Assembly: GCA_029975915.1 (NCBI GenBank)
Contig: JARKOC010000138.1
Location: 1 to 64,000, forward strand
Direction of reading: 5' to 3'
Source: Bryobacteraceae bacterium
GTDB lineage: Bacteria; Acidobacteriota; Terriglobia; Bryobacterales; Bryobacteraceae
DNA: 64,000 bases
This document shows positions 52,009-59,405 of this stretch, one piece after another. Within the stretch, counting starts at the first letter, position 1. Each line of letters begins with the position of its first letter. The notes beneath the pieces were generated by a model, which did no database searches, was not told the DNA's origin, and was given only the letters and a program-made list of their open reading frames with translations. Position numbers and translations under genes: made by a program.

Positions 52009-53237
52009 TCCGGGACGCCAGCCATCCAGTAGCCCGGACGCGTCGACACCTTGAGCCCCTGGCGTTTCACCTCGACACGGATCTTGTGGAATCCGCCTTC
52101 GAGCTTATTGTTCGGGACATAGCTGAGGACATACTGGCTGCGGATCTCGGTGCCGATGCGGGAGATCGCCCGCTCCAGGTCCTTCTGGGTGATGAAGCTG
52201 TATTCGCGGCCGCCGGTGAAGTCGGTGAACAGCTCAGCCGGATTCCGGACGAACAACCCGTAGACGCCGCGGAACATTTCCACGAATGCGGGGATGGCAT
52301 CGCCGCCGTAGCCCTGCGCGCCGGTGATCTGGTTCTGCGATGTGGGGTCCGGCGGCGCCACTCCCACGCGCGGACGGGCTCCCGGCGGCAGATGGTCCGG
52401 ACGCGGAACTTCCTTGCGTTCGGTCAACCGCGTGACGATGCGGCTGATGTTCAGGGTATAGACCTCGATGTTGTGCAACTGGAGGTTGGTGGCCACTTCC
52501 CTGGGCTTCGCTTCGCTGGAACGGTCGAGTGTCTCCGAGATCAGCAGGATCACCTTCCGCCGGTCCTTTTTATGGCGCAGCATATACGTGGCCTGGTTCA
52601 CAGCGTCCACGACGCGGTTATTCATGCCGCCCGGTTTGAGTTTATCGAGCGCGGCATCGATCTTGTCCAGGTCGCGAGTGAAGTCCTGAAGCACTTCAAC
52701 GCGGTGGTCGAAGCTGATGACAGCCGCTTCGCCGTCCTGACCAACCAGGAGGTCGCTGATGATGGACCCGGTCTTCTTGATCATCGGCAGGATCTTCTCG
52801 ACATTGGAAGAACGCTGAATGCCGATGACGAACGAGAGCGGCAGGATCGTCACGTCCCGGTTGATCTTTTGCACCTTGTCGTTGTCGTACAGAATAAAAT
52901 CCTCAGGCATCAGCCCGTTGACCGTTTCGCCGCGCTTGTCAACGACCGTTGTGGGCACGAGGACGACCTGGATGCCCCCGCGAAACGTCGGAGTCATGTC
53001 CAGTTCCTCAGCGGGCGCCGAAGGCGGCTGCTGGGGTGTTGCCGCGGGGATTTCGGCTGGTCGCGCGGAGGCCGCCTTTGGCTGTGTTGTGGCGGGAGCC
53101 TGCCCCGGAGCCGTCGCCAAGGGGATGGATGGTTTGGCAGCCTGAGGGTTGGCCATGGGGATGGCGGGCTGCTGCGCGATCACAAACGGCAGGGCCGCAA
53201 ACGCGGCCAGCAGGACCAGGTGAACCAGTTGACGCAT
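52005..53237 (-). CDS. Exported VWFA-domain protein of the acidobacterial type
   Basis: A 410-residue protein with a signal peptide (about 1-22) and a Pro/Ala/Gln-rich spacer up to about residue 80. The VWFA domain of the acidobacterial kind (TIGR03436 as recalled) shows VVLVPTTVVDKRGETVNGLMPEDF, then an altered MIDAS (QRSSNVEKI where DxSxS is usual), and VDAVNQATYMLRHKKDRRKVILLISE. It ends QYVLSYVPNN, GGFHKIRVEVKRQGLKVSTRPGY. Function is not known; such proteins are abundant in Acidobacteria. Adhesion or surface assembly is a reasonable guess. Confidence 0.88.
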   Translation of the reverse strand: MRQLVHLVLLAAFAALPFVIAQQPAIPMANPQAAKPSIPLATAPGQAPATTQPKAASARPAEIPAATPQQPPSAPAEELDMTPTFRGGIQVVLVPTTVVDKRGETVNGLMPEDFILYDNDKVQKINRDVTILPLSFVIGIQRSSNVEKILPMIKKTGSIISDLLVGQDGEAAVISFDHRVEVLQDFTRDLDKIDAALDKLKPGGMNNRVVDAVNQATYMLRHKKDRRKVILLISETLDRSSEAKPREVATNLQLHNIEVYTLNISRIVTRLTERKEVPRPDHLPPGARPRVGVAPPDPTSQNQITGAQGYGGDAIPAFVEMFRGVYGLFVRNPAELFTDFTGGREYSFITQKDLERAISRIGTEIRSQYVLSYVPNNKLEGGFHKIRVEVKRQGLKVSTRPGYWMAGVPD

Positions 53238-53280
53238 GAGGGGCTAAGTCTCTATACCAGTCTAATGGACGCGCTGTGGA

Positions 53281-53784
53281 TCAGGAGCGTTGCGAAGTCT
53301 CGTCATGCGCTGTGCGCCCGCTGGCCAGATCGACAATGTGCGGAATCAGACCGGAGACCGCATCGAATGATTCGACCGCGCCTTTAGGCGAGCCGGGCAG
53401 GTTCACCACGAGGACCCTGCCAATCAGGCCGGCGACGGCGCGCGAAAGTATGGCGCGAGGCGTCTTGGTCTGTCCCACTCTGCGCATCGTTTCGCCGATG
53501 CCGGGGATTTCGCGGTCGATCGCCGCCCTGGTCGCTTCTGGGGTGACGTCTCGGGGCGCGACGCCGGTTCCCCCCGTCGTGAGAATCAGCTCTACATCCC
53601 CATCTGCGGCAAGTTCTCGCAGGGCGCCCTCGATGAGCGCGGCCTCGTCGGGCAGGATGCGCGTGATTCGCACGTTCCAGCCAAGCTCTTCAACCTTCGC
53701 CCGGATCGCAGGCCCCGAAAGGTCCTCCCGCTCACCCCGGTAGGTTGAATCGGAAATGGTAATGACGGCTGTCCTGACCCTCAT
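53281..53784 (-). CDS. mogA: Molybdopterin adenylyltransferase MogA/MoaB family
   Basis: About 167 residues from the ATG at 53784 (MRVRTAVITISDST), preceded by GGAG at 8 nt; the frame is open 33 nt further. TTGGTGVAPRDVTPEAT is the MPT-binding signature, and LPGSPKGAVESFDAV closes the domain. It adenylylates molybdopterin before metal insertion by MoeA. Gene order on the minus strand is tex, moeA, moaC, mogA, with little or no spacing, so molybdenum cofactor synthesis is grouped here. moaA and moaD/E are not in the window. Confidence 0.9.
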   Translation of the reverse strand: MRVRTAVITISDSTYRGEREDLSGPAIRAKVEELGWNVRITRILPDEAALIEGALRELAADGDVELILTTGGTGVAPRDVTPEATRAAIDREIPGIGETMRRVGQTKTPRAILSRAVAGLIGRVLVVNLPGSPKGAVESFDAVSGLIPHIVDLASGRTAHDETSQRS

Positions 53785-53786
53785 CC

Positions 53787-54272
53787 CTACTTCTCCACTG
53801 CCTTGGATCGACGCCATTCACCGCTCTTGCCGCCGGTCTTCTCCTCAAGGCGGATGGACTCGATGACGATACCCTTGTCGAGCGCCTTGGTCATGTCGTA
53901 AACAGTCAACGCGGCGATCGAAGCGGCGGTGAGGGCCTCCATCTCAACGCCAGTTTGCCCGTTTGTGGTGACGCTGGAGCGGATCTCGACGCCCTGCTTG
54001 CCCACTTTCATCTGGACATCGACATGTGTCAATAGGAGCGGATGGCACATCGGGATGAGGTCATGAGTTCGTTTGGCCGCCATGATTCCGGCGACGCGAG
54101 CGACTTCGAGCGGGTCGCCTTTGGGATTATCTGGTAATGCTTTCAATACATTACGCGACAACCGAACGAACGCGGCAGCCGTGGCGGTTCGTTTGGTTCC
54201 GGCTTTCTCGGAGACGTCCACCATGCGCGCCTTGCCGGCTTCGTCGTAGTGAGACAGTCGCGTTTTCGCCAT
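53787..54272 (-). CDS. moaC: Cyclic pyranopterin monophosphate synthase
   Basis: About 161 residues from the ATG at 54272, chosen because AGGGGGT lies 7 nt upstream; an earlier in-frame start at 54290 would overlap moeA. The family is unmistakable: MVDVSEKAGTKRTATA, GIMAAKRTHDLIPMCHPLLLTHV, and VEMEALTAASIAALTVYDMTKALDKG with the catalytic region. It forms cPMP from 3',8-cyclo-GTP, the first committed step of molybdenum cofactor synthesis. Confidence 0.95.
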   Translation of the reverse strand: MAKTRLSHYDEAGKARMVDVSEKAGTKRTATAAAFVRLSRNVLKALPDNPKGDPLEVARVAGIMAAKRTHDLIPMCHPLLLTHVDVQMKVGKQGVEIRSSVTTNGQTGVEMEALTAASIAALTVYDMTKALDKGIVIESIRLEEKTGGKSGEWRRSKAVEK

Positions 54273-54276
54273 TTTT

Positions 54277-55479
54277 TTACCCCCTGACAAGCACTTTGAT
54301 CAAATCGCCTTCCGCATACTCGGGGTGGTCAGGGTCGGCGACCAGCCAGCAATTCGCCCGCGCCATGGCTCCGATATCGCCGGACCCGGCCCAGTCGATG
54401 GGCGTGAGCCGTCCGGCTCCGTCGAGGATCGCCGGAAGAAACCGGGTGAGGCCTGGCCGGTGCCGGTACGGTCGTGCCAGGCGGGCCAGCGTCACCGGCA
54501 GACTTGTCGCATGAGCACCCGACAGCAGTTCCAGGGCCGCCCTCGCAAACACTTCAAAACAGACCATCGTCGAGGCTGGGTTGCCCGGCAGTCCAAAGAA
54601 GAACTTGCCGCGGGCGCGGCCAAACACCAGGGGCTGGCCAGGTTGGATCAAGACCCGGTCGAAAAAGAACTCGGCTCCTGCGCATTCGAGCGCCTGTTCG
54701 ACAACGTCATACTTGCCGGCTGAGACACCGCCTGAGAGGAGTAGAAGATCGGACTCCAGCCCTCGCTCGACGAGCGCGATGGTTTCCTTCAACCGGTCCG
54801 GCGCGACAGGCAGGACGATAGGTTCGCCTCCCGCGGCCCGGACCTGGGCGGCCAGTGTATAAGAGTTCGAGTTGCGGATCTGATGGGGCAGCGGCCGCGC
54901 GCCGTCCGGAACAATTTCATCGCCGGTGGCAAGGATCGCCACGCTTGGTCTCCGGTAGACACTAATTACACTCGCGCCCACCGACGCCAATAACCCCACG
55001 GCGGCGGGCGTAACCCTCGTCCCGCCGGCCAAGACCACAGACCCGCGCCGCGACTCGCAGCCCATCGGCGAGATGTGATCTCCAGCCGAGTAATGTCGGT
55101 CCACTGAGACGGCTTGGCCTTCGCGGCGGGTGTGCTCGACCATGACAACGCAGTCGGCGCCATCGGGCACAGGCGCGCCGGTCATGATCTCGACCGCTTC
55201 GCCCTGCCCTACGCTGCCTGGGAAAACGCCGCCGGCCCGGACTTCGCCGATCACCTTGAGCGGACCGGGCAGATCCCCGGCGCGAACAGCGAATCCATCG
55301 CGGACGCTGCGGTTGAATGGCGGATAGTCCCGGTCAGCGACGATATCTTCCGCCAGAACGCGGCCAGGGGCCTGCTCCAGGGGTGTATGTTCGACAACCG
55401 GCGGGCAGCTGGCCTCCGCAACCCGCTCGATGACCATTCGCCGCGCTTGTTCGAATTCCAGTGCCGCCACGCCGCCCAT
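54277..55479 (-). CDS. moeA: Molybdopterin molybdotransferase
   Basis: About 400 residues from the ATG at 55479 (MGGVAALEFEQARRMV); a GTG at 55512 would overlap the tex stop and add 11 residues, and cannot be ruled out. MoeA domains follow in order: EQAPGRVLAEDIVADRDYPPFNRSVRDGFAVRA (residues about 35-67), the EIMTGAPVPDGADCVVMVEHT segment, the MoCF domain with LLLSGGVSAGKYDVVEQAL, FGLPGNPASTMVCFEVF, and a C-terminal beta barrel. It inserts molybdate into adenylylated molybdopterin. Confidence 0.93.
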   Translation of the reverse strand: MGGVAALEFEQARRMVIERVAEASCPPVVEHTPLEQAPGRVLAEDIVADRDYPPFNRSVRDGFAVRAGDLPGPLKVIGEVRAGGVFPGSVGQGEAVEIMTGAPVPDGADCVVMVEHTRREGQAVSVDRHYSAGDHISPMGCESRRGSVVLAGGTRVTPAAVGLLASVGASVISVYRRPSVAILATGDEIVPDGARPLPHQIRNSNSYTLAAQVRAAGGEPIVLPVAPDRLKETIALVERGLESDLLLLSGGVSAGKYDVVEQALECAGAEFFFDRVLIQPGQPLVFGRARGKFFFGLPGNPASTMVCFEVFARAALELLSGAHATSLPVTLARLARPYRHRPGLTRFLPAILDGAGRLTPIDWAGSGDIGAMARANCWLVADPDHPEYAEGDLIKVLVRG

Positions 55480-55496
55480 TCTAACAGCCGGAACGG

Positions 55497-57752
55497 TTAT
55501 CTCACCTTCCACTTTGAGGACAAGGCCGCCAACTTGTCGTCTACCGATGGCGCCGGCCGCTGCTCTGGACGGCGCGGAGGACGCGGCGCCGGACTCATCA
55601 ACGCCTTCATCGAAAGAGCGATCCGTTTAGCCTTCAGATCGACGTTCATCACCTGGACTTTGACAATCTGTCCGACCTTGACCACCTCGGCCGGCTCGCG
55701 GATGAAACGGTTCGCCAGTTCGCTGACATGAACCAGCCCGTCCTGATGGACGCCGACATCGACGAAAGCGCCGAACTTGGTCACGTTGGTGACCACTCCT
55801 TCCAGCGTCATGCCCGGCTGCAAGTCCGACAACTCGTTGACGCCCTCCTTGAAAGCGGGCGCGACGAACGTTTCGCGCGGATCGCGGCCCGGCTTTTTGA
55901 GTTCCTCGAGGATGTCATTCAGCGTATAGACGCCGACCTCCAGGTCGTCCTTCTTGAACTGGGCGAGCAGTTCCGGTTGGGCGATGAGCGCATCGACGCC
56001 AACGCCCAGTTTGCCGGCGATCTTCTCAACCACTGGATACGACTCAGGATGTACGGCGGTCATGTCCAGCGGGTTGCCGCCGCCGCGGATCCGCAGGAAT
56101 CCGGCCGCCTGCTCAAAAGTCTTTGGACCAACGCCGCTTACCGCGTTCAACTGAACGCGCGACCGGAAGCCGCCGTGCTCGTTGCGATATTCGACGATCT
56201 TCTGCGCCGTCCGCTCGGTGATGCCGGCGACGTAGCGCAACAGCGCCCATGACGCCGTGTTCAGATCCACACCGACACGGTTGACGCAACTTTCGATAAC
56301 GGCGCCGAGCGATTCATGCAACTGCTTCTGATCGACGTCGTGCTGGTACTGGCCGACGCCGATCGATTTCGGGTCGATCTTGACGAGTTCGGCCAGCGGA
56401 TCCTGCAAACGGCGGGCGATCGAGATCGCTCCGCGCACAGTCAGATCCAGGTCCGGAAACTCCTGGCGGGCGATGTCGGAAGCCGAGTAGACCGACGCGC
56501 CAGATTCGTTTACCATCACGCTGAAGATCTTGGAAAGTCCCGACGTTTTCAGAAACTCCCGCACGAAGGCGTCGGTTTCACGCGATGCCGTGCCGTTGCC
56601 GATGGCGATCGCCTTCACGTTGTGTCGCTCGATGAGCGTTTTCAGAATCCGCGCTGCGCCGATCGTGTCGTTCTTGGGCACGTGCGGGTAGATGACGTCA
56701 TGCGTCAGAAACTTGCCCGTTTCGTCGACCACGGCCACTTTGCAGCCGGTGCGGATACCAGGGTCAATGCCGAGAACGCCGATCTGGCCGGCGGGCGCGG
56801 AGAGCAACAGGTTCTCGAGATTGTCCTTGAAGACACGGATCGCTTCGGCGTCGCTGCGCTTCTTCAATTCGAGCCTGACCTCTGTCTGGATCGATGAATT
56901 CAGCAGGCGTTGCCAGCAGTCTTCGATGGCGAGTTCAAGTTGCGGCGTCCAGTCGCCGGGCTCGCGCAGGATCTGAGACTTGAGCCATGTCACCGGCCGC
57001 AGCGGTTCGAGCTCGATGGTGAAGTAAAGGACGTTTTCGCTCTCGCCGCGGCGGATGGCGAGCATCCGGTGCGACGGGATCTTCGCCGCCGGCTCGCGGT
57101 AGTCGTAGTACATTCTGAACTTTTCCTGCTCGTCGACGGCATCCATCGCCTTGCGGCTGACCACGACGCCTTCGTCGTGCATCATTGTCCGCAGACCCTT
57201 GCGATAGTCGGCCGTTTCGCTGATCATCTCGGCGACAATGTGCCGCGCGCCTTCGAGAGCGGCTTCAACCGTCTCGACGCCCTTCTCCGCGTTGATGAAC
57301 GTGGCCGCAAGATCGCGCAAGCATAACGTGCCCTGCGTCTGGTTCCAGAGGTACATCGCCAGCGGTTCCAAGCCCTTCTCGCGGGCGATGGTCGCTTTGG
57401 TCCGGCGCTTCGGTTTGTAGGGAAGATAGAGGTCTTCGAGTTCGCTCTTTTCAAGTGCCGCTTCAATGCGGACACGGAGTTCCGAAGTGAGTTTGCCCTG
57501 TTCCTCGATCGAGGCCAGCACGGCCGAGCGGCGCTGTTCGAGTTCGCGGAAGTAGGCCAGTTTTTCTTCGATTCCGCGGATCTGGACCTCGTCGAGATTA
57601 CCGGTGGCTTCCTTGCGGTAACGTGCGATAAACGGAACGGTGCCGCCTTCGTCGAGCAGTTCGATCACCGAGGTCATGCCCCGGAGGGGGACATTCAGCA
57701 TCCCCGCCATGTGGACGAGGATCGGGGTGGGCAGTGGGTTCTGTACTGACAT
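55497..57752 (-). CDS. tex: Tex-family S1 RNA-binding transcription accessory protein
   Basis: A 751-residue protein with the full Tex architecture: N-terminal helix-rich region, the YqgF-like RNase H domain (LGIDPGIRTGCKVAVVDETGKF, about residue 326), helix-hairpin-helix repeats (TASWALLRYVAGITERTAQKIVEYR and LNAVSGVGPKTFEQAAGFLRI), and a C-terminal S1 domain (GMTLEGVVTNVTKFGAFVDVGVHQDGLVHVSEL). It associates with RNA polymerase and nucleic acids. Length is normal. It lies directly upstream of moeA on the same strand, 17 bp from the preferred moeA start. Confidence 0.95.
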   Translation of the reverse strand: MSVQNPLPTPILVHMAGMLNVPLRGMTSVIELLDEGGTVPFIARYRKEATGNLDEVQIRGIEEKLAYFRELEQRRSAVLASIEEQGKLTSELRVRIEAALEKSELEDLYLPYKPKRRTKATIAREKGLEPLAMYLWNQTQGTLCLRDLAATFINAEKGVETVEAALEGARHIVAEMISETADYRKGLRTMMHDEGVVVSRKAMDAVDEQEKFRMYYDYREPAAKIPSHRMLAIRRGESENVLYFTIELEPLRPVTWLKSQILREPGDWTPQLELAIEDCWQRLLNSSIQTEVRLELKKRSDAEAIRVFKDNLENLLLSAPAGQIGVLGIDPGIRTGCKVAVVDETGKFLTHDVIYPHVPKNDTIGAARILKTLIERHNVKAIAIGNGTASRETDAFVREFLKTSGLSKIFSVMVNESGASVYSASDIARQEFPDLDLTVRGAISIARRLQDPLAELVKIDPKSIGVGQYQHDVDQKQLHESLGAVIESCVNRVGVDLNTASWALLRYVAGITERTAQKIVEYRNEHGGFRSRVQLNAVSGVGPKTFEQAAGFLRIRGGGNPLDMTAVHPESYPVVEKIAGKLGVGVDALIAQPELLAQFKKDDLEVGVYTLNDILEELKKPGRDPRETFVAPAFKEGVNELSDLQPGMTLEGVVTNVTKFGAFVDVGVHQDGLVHVSELANRFIREPAEVVKVGQIVKVQVMNVDLKAKRIALSMKALMSPAPRPPRRPEQRPAPSVDDKLAALSSKWKVR

Positions 57753-57841
57753 GCGTGAAGACTCCCATGGTAGCCGCCACGCAACGCCGCGCGGCCTGCT
57801 ACAATCTCCTGGTCTTCTGTTTCCGGCGCGCGGCCGGCCAG

Positions 57842-58693
57842 TCAGAACTCATCGTCTTTACAGACGTAGAGACACACCCAGCCTTCCATCTCCTGCCGTC
57901 CGGCAACGCCAAACCCCTTGGCGGCCATGGCGCGCGTCACGCGCGGCTCGTCTCTGACCTCATAGCCCGAAACGATGGCCGCCCGCCGCGACACCCGGGC
58001 GTATTCGCCGGCAAGCATGGCGTGCGTTTCGGCGTTGATGTTAGCCACCAGCAGATCCACGGCGCCGTCGCGGACCGAACGCAGTGACCCGGTGAAGAGC
58101 CGTGGCGCTAATCCTCCCGCAATGAGATTGCGGTGAGCGATCGAGACCGCATCGCCGTCGATGTCGCATCCGATCGCGCATCCGGCTCCTAGCAGCAAGG
58201 CCGCTTCGGCAAGGATGCCCGAACCGGTGCCGACATCCAGGACGCTTTCGCCCGGCTGGATAAATTCCTCCAGCGCCATCAGCGCCAATTGGGTGGCCGG
58301 ATGCGCGCCTGTTCCGAGCGCAAGGCCGGGATGCACCGTCAGCCGCCGCCGGCCGGCAGGCGCGGGCGACTCATCCCATTCCGGCGCGAGATACAGCTTC
58401 TTGCCTACGCAGAATGGCTGCCACGCTTGGCGCGATTCCATCTCCCAGTCTCGCTCAACCTCTTCCTCGATCGCCGGCGCAAGGTGGCTGAAGCGTTCGA
58501 TAAGCCCGGCGGCATCATCAAACCAGGCGCGCAAACGAATGCGGCCGGACGCCGCCGTTTCCTCCAGGATCCCGGTGGCGCCGCATTCCCATAGTTCGGC
58601 CGACAGGATTTCAGCTTCTGCCTCGCGGCACTCGATGGTCAAAACGTACATGGTTCTCTTTCGCGCCGGCGCCGCGGCTTGCGCTTCGGACAT
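57842..58693 (-). CDS. prmA: Ribosomal protein L11 methyltransferase
   Basis: A 283-residue SAM-dependent methyltransferase. The N-terminal substrate-binding domain (MYVLTIECREAEAEILSAEL) precedes HPGLALGTGAHPATQLAL and motif I VLDVGTGSGILAEAALLLGA. LLVANINAETHAMLA corresponds to the NxxA motif and GYEVRDEPRV to the final strand. It trimethylates L11. An internal ATG at residue 15 is an alternative start. Confidence 0.92.
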   Translation of the reverse strand: MSEAQAAAPARKRTMYVLTIECREAEAEILSAELWECGATGILEETAASGRIRLRAWFDDAAGLIERFSHLAPAIEEEVERDWEMESRQAWQPFCVGKKLYLAPEWDESPAPAGRRRLTVHPGLALGTGAHPATQLALMALEEFIQPGESVLDVGTGSGILAEAALLLGAGCAIGCDIDGDAVSIAHRNLIAGGLAPRLFTGSLRSVRDGAVDLLVANINAETHAMLAGEYARVSRRAAIVSGYEVRDEPRVTRAMAAKGFGVAGRQEMEGWVCLYVCKDDEF

Positions 58694-58740
58694 GGTGCGA
58701 TTCTATACCGCCAGCTACTTCCGCGTCGATGTTAAGGTCT

Positions 58741-58746
58741 TATAAT
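58741..58746 (+). promoter_or_regulatory. Consensus -10 box of the DinB-family gene
   Basis: A perfect TATAAT lies 6 nt before the ATG at 58753. A start point 7 nt after the box coincides with the ATG, so a leaderless transcript is predicted; no Shine-Dalgarno sequence is present. The -35 region is not conserved. Confidence 0.55.
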
Positions 58747-58752
58747 CGGACA

Positions 58753-59256
58753 ATGCCCATCAGCCAAGCGCTTCTGCCGGAGTTCGACATCGAGATCGCC
58801 AACACCCGCAAAACGCTCGACCGCATCACGGACGAGATCCTCGACTACAAGCCGCATGAGAAGTCGCCCACCCTTGGCTGGCTGGCCGGACACTTGGCCA
58901 ACATCCCCCACTGGGCCACCATGGCGATCTCGACTTCGTCGCTCGACATTGGCGGCAGCCCGCGCACGCCTAAACTCGAAACCAAGCGCGACATCCTTTT
59001 TGCGTTTGATTCGAACGTCGAGACAGCGCGCGAGTCGATTGAGTCGGCCTCGGACGAATGCCTGACCGGCGCCTGGACTCTGCTGCACGATGGCACAATG
59101 ATCTTCTCATTGCCTCGGGTGGCCGTGCTGCGCAGCTTCGTCATGAACCACATCATCCACCACCGGGCGCAGCTTTGCGTGTATCTGCGGATGAACAACA
59201 TTCCGGTGCCGGCTCTGTACGGCCCCTCGGCTGACGAAAACAACATGCCGAGGTAG
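58753..59256 (+). CDS. DinB-superfamily four-helix metalloprotein
   Basis: A 167-residue protein from the ATG at 58753 (MPISQALLPEFDIEIANT). The DinB/YfiT helical bundle is recognised by TLDRITDEILDYKPHEKSPTLGW, LAGHLANIPHW and the HIIHHRAQLCVYLRMNN helix; the His in the second segment and the two in the last are the usual metal triad. Roles in the superfamily range from thiol transfer (bacillithiol, mycothiol) to unknown stress functions. It should not be confused with DinB polymerase IV. Confidence 0.87.
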   Translation: MPISQALLPEFDIEIANTRKTLDRITDEILDYKPHEKSPTLGWLAGHLANIPHWATMAISTSSLDIGGSPRTPKLETKRDILFAFDSNVETARESIESASDECLTGAWTLLHDGTMIFSLPRVAVLRSFVMNHIIHHRAQLCVYLRMNNIPVPALYGPSADENNMPR

Positions 59257-59405
59257 ATCCAGGCCTCTCAGCTTGGTTCCCGCGGACAGTGGCGGAATCT
59301 GGCGTTGTTTGCGGCGGCGTATCTCTGGTAAACCATTGCGAAGGGCGCTTCTCCGGCGTAGACTCATCCAAGAATAAAGCAGGCCTGAAACTCCGGAGAA
59401 GCGCT

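Noticed and set aside
52086..53387. 433-codon open frame antisense to the VWFA gene
   Set aside because: It is the complementary-strand shadow of a high-GC gene and has no family resemblance.
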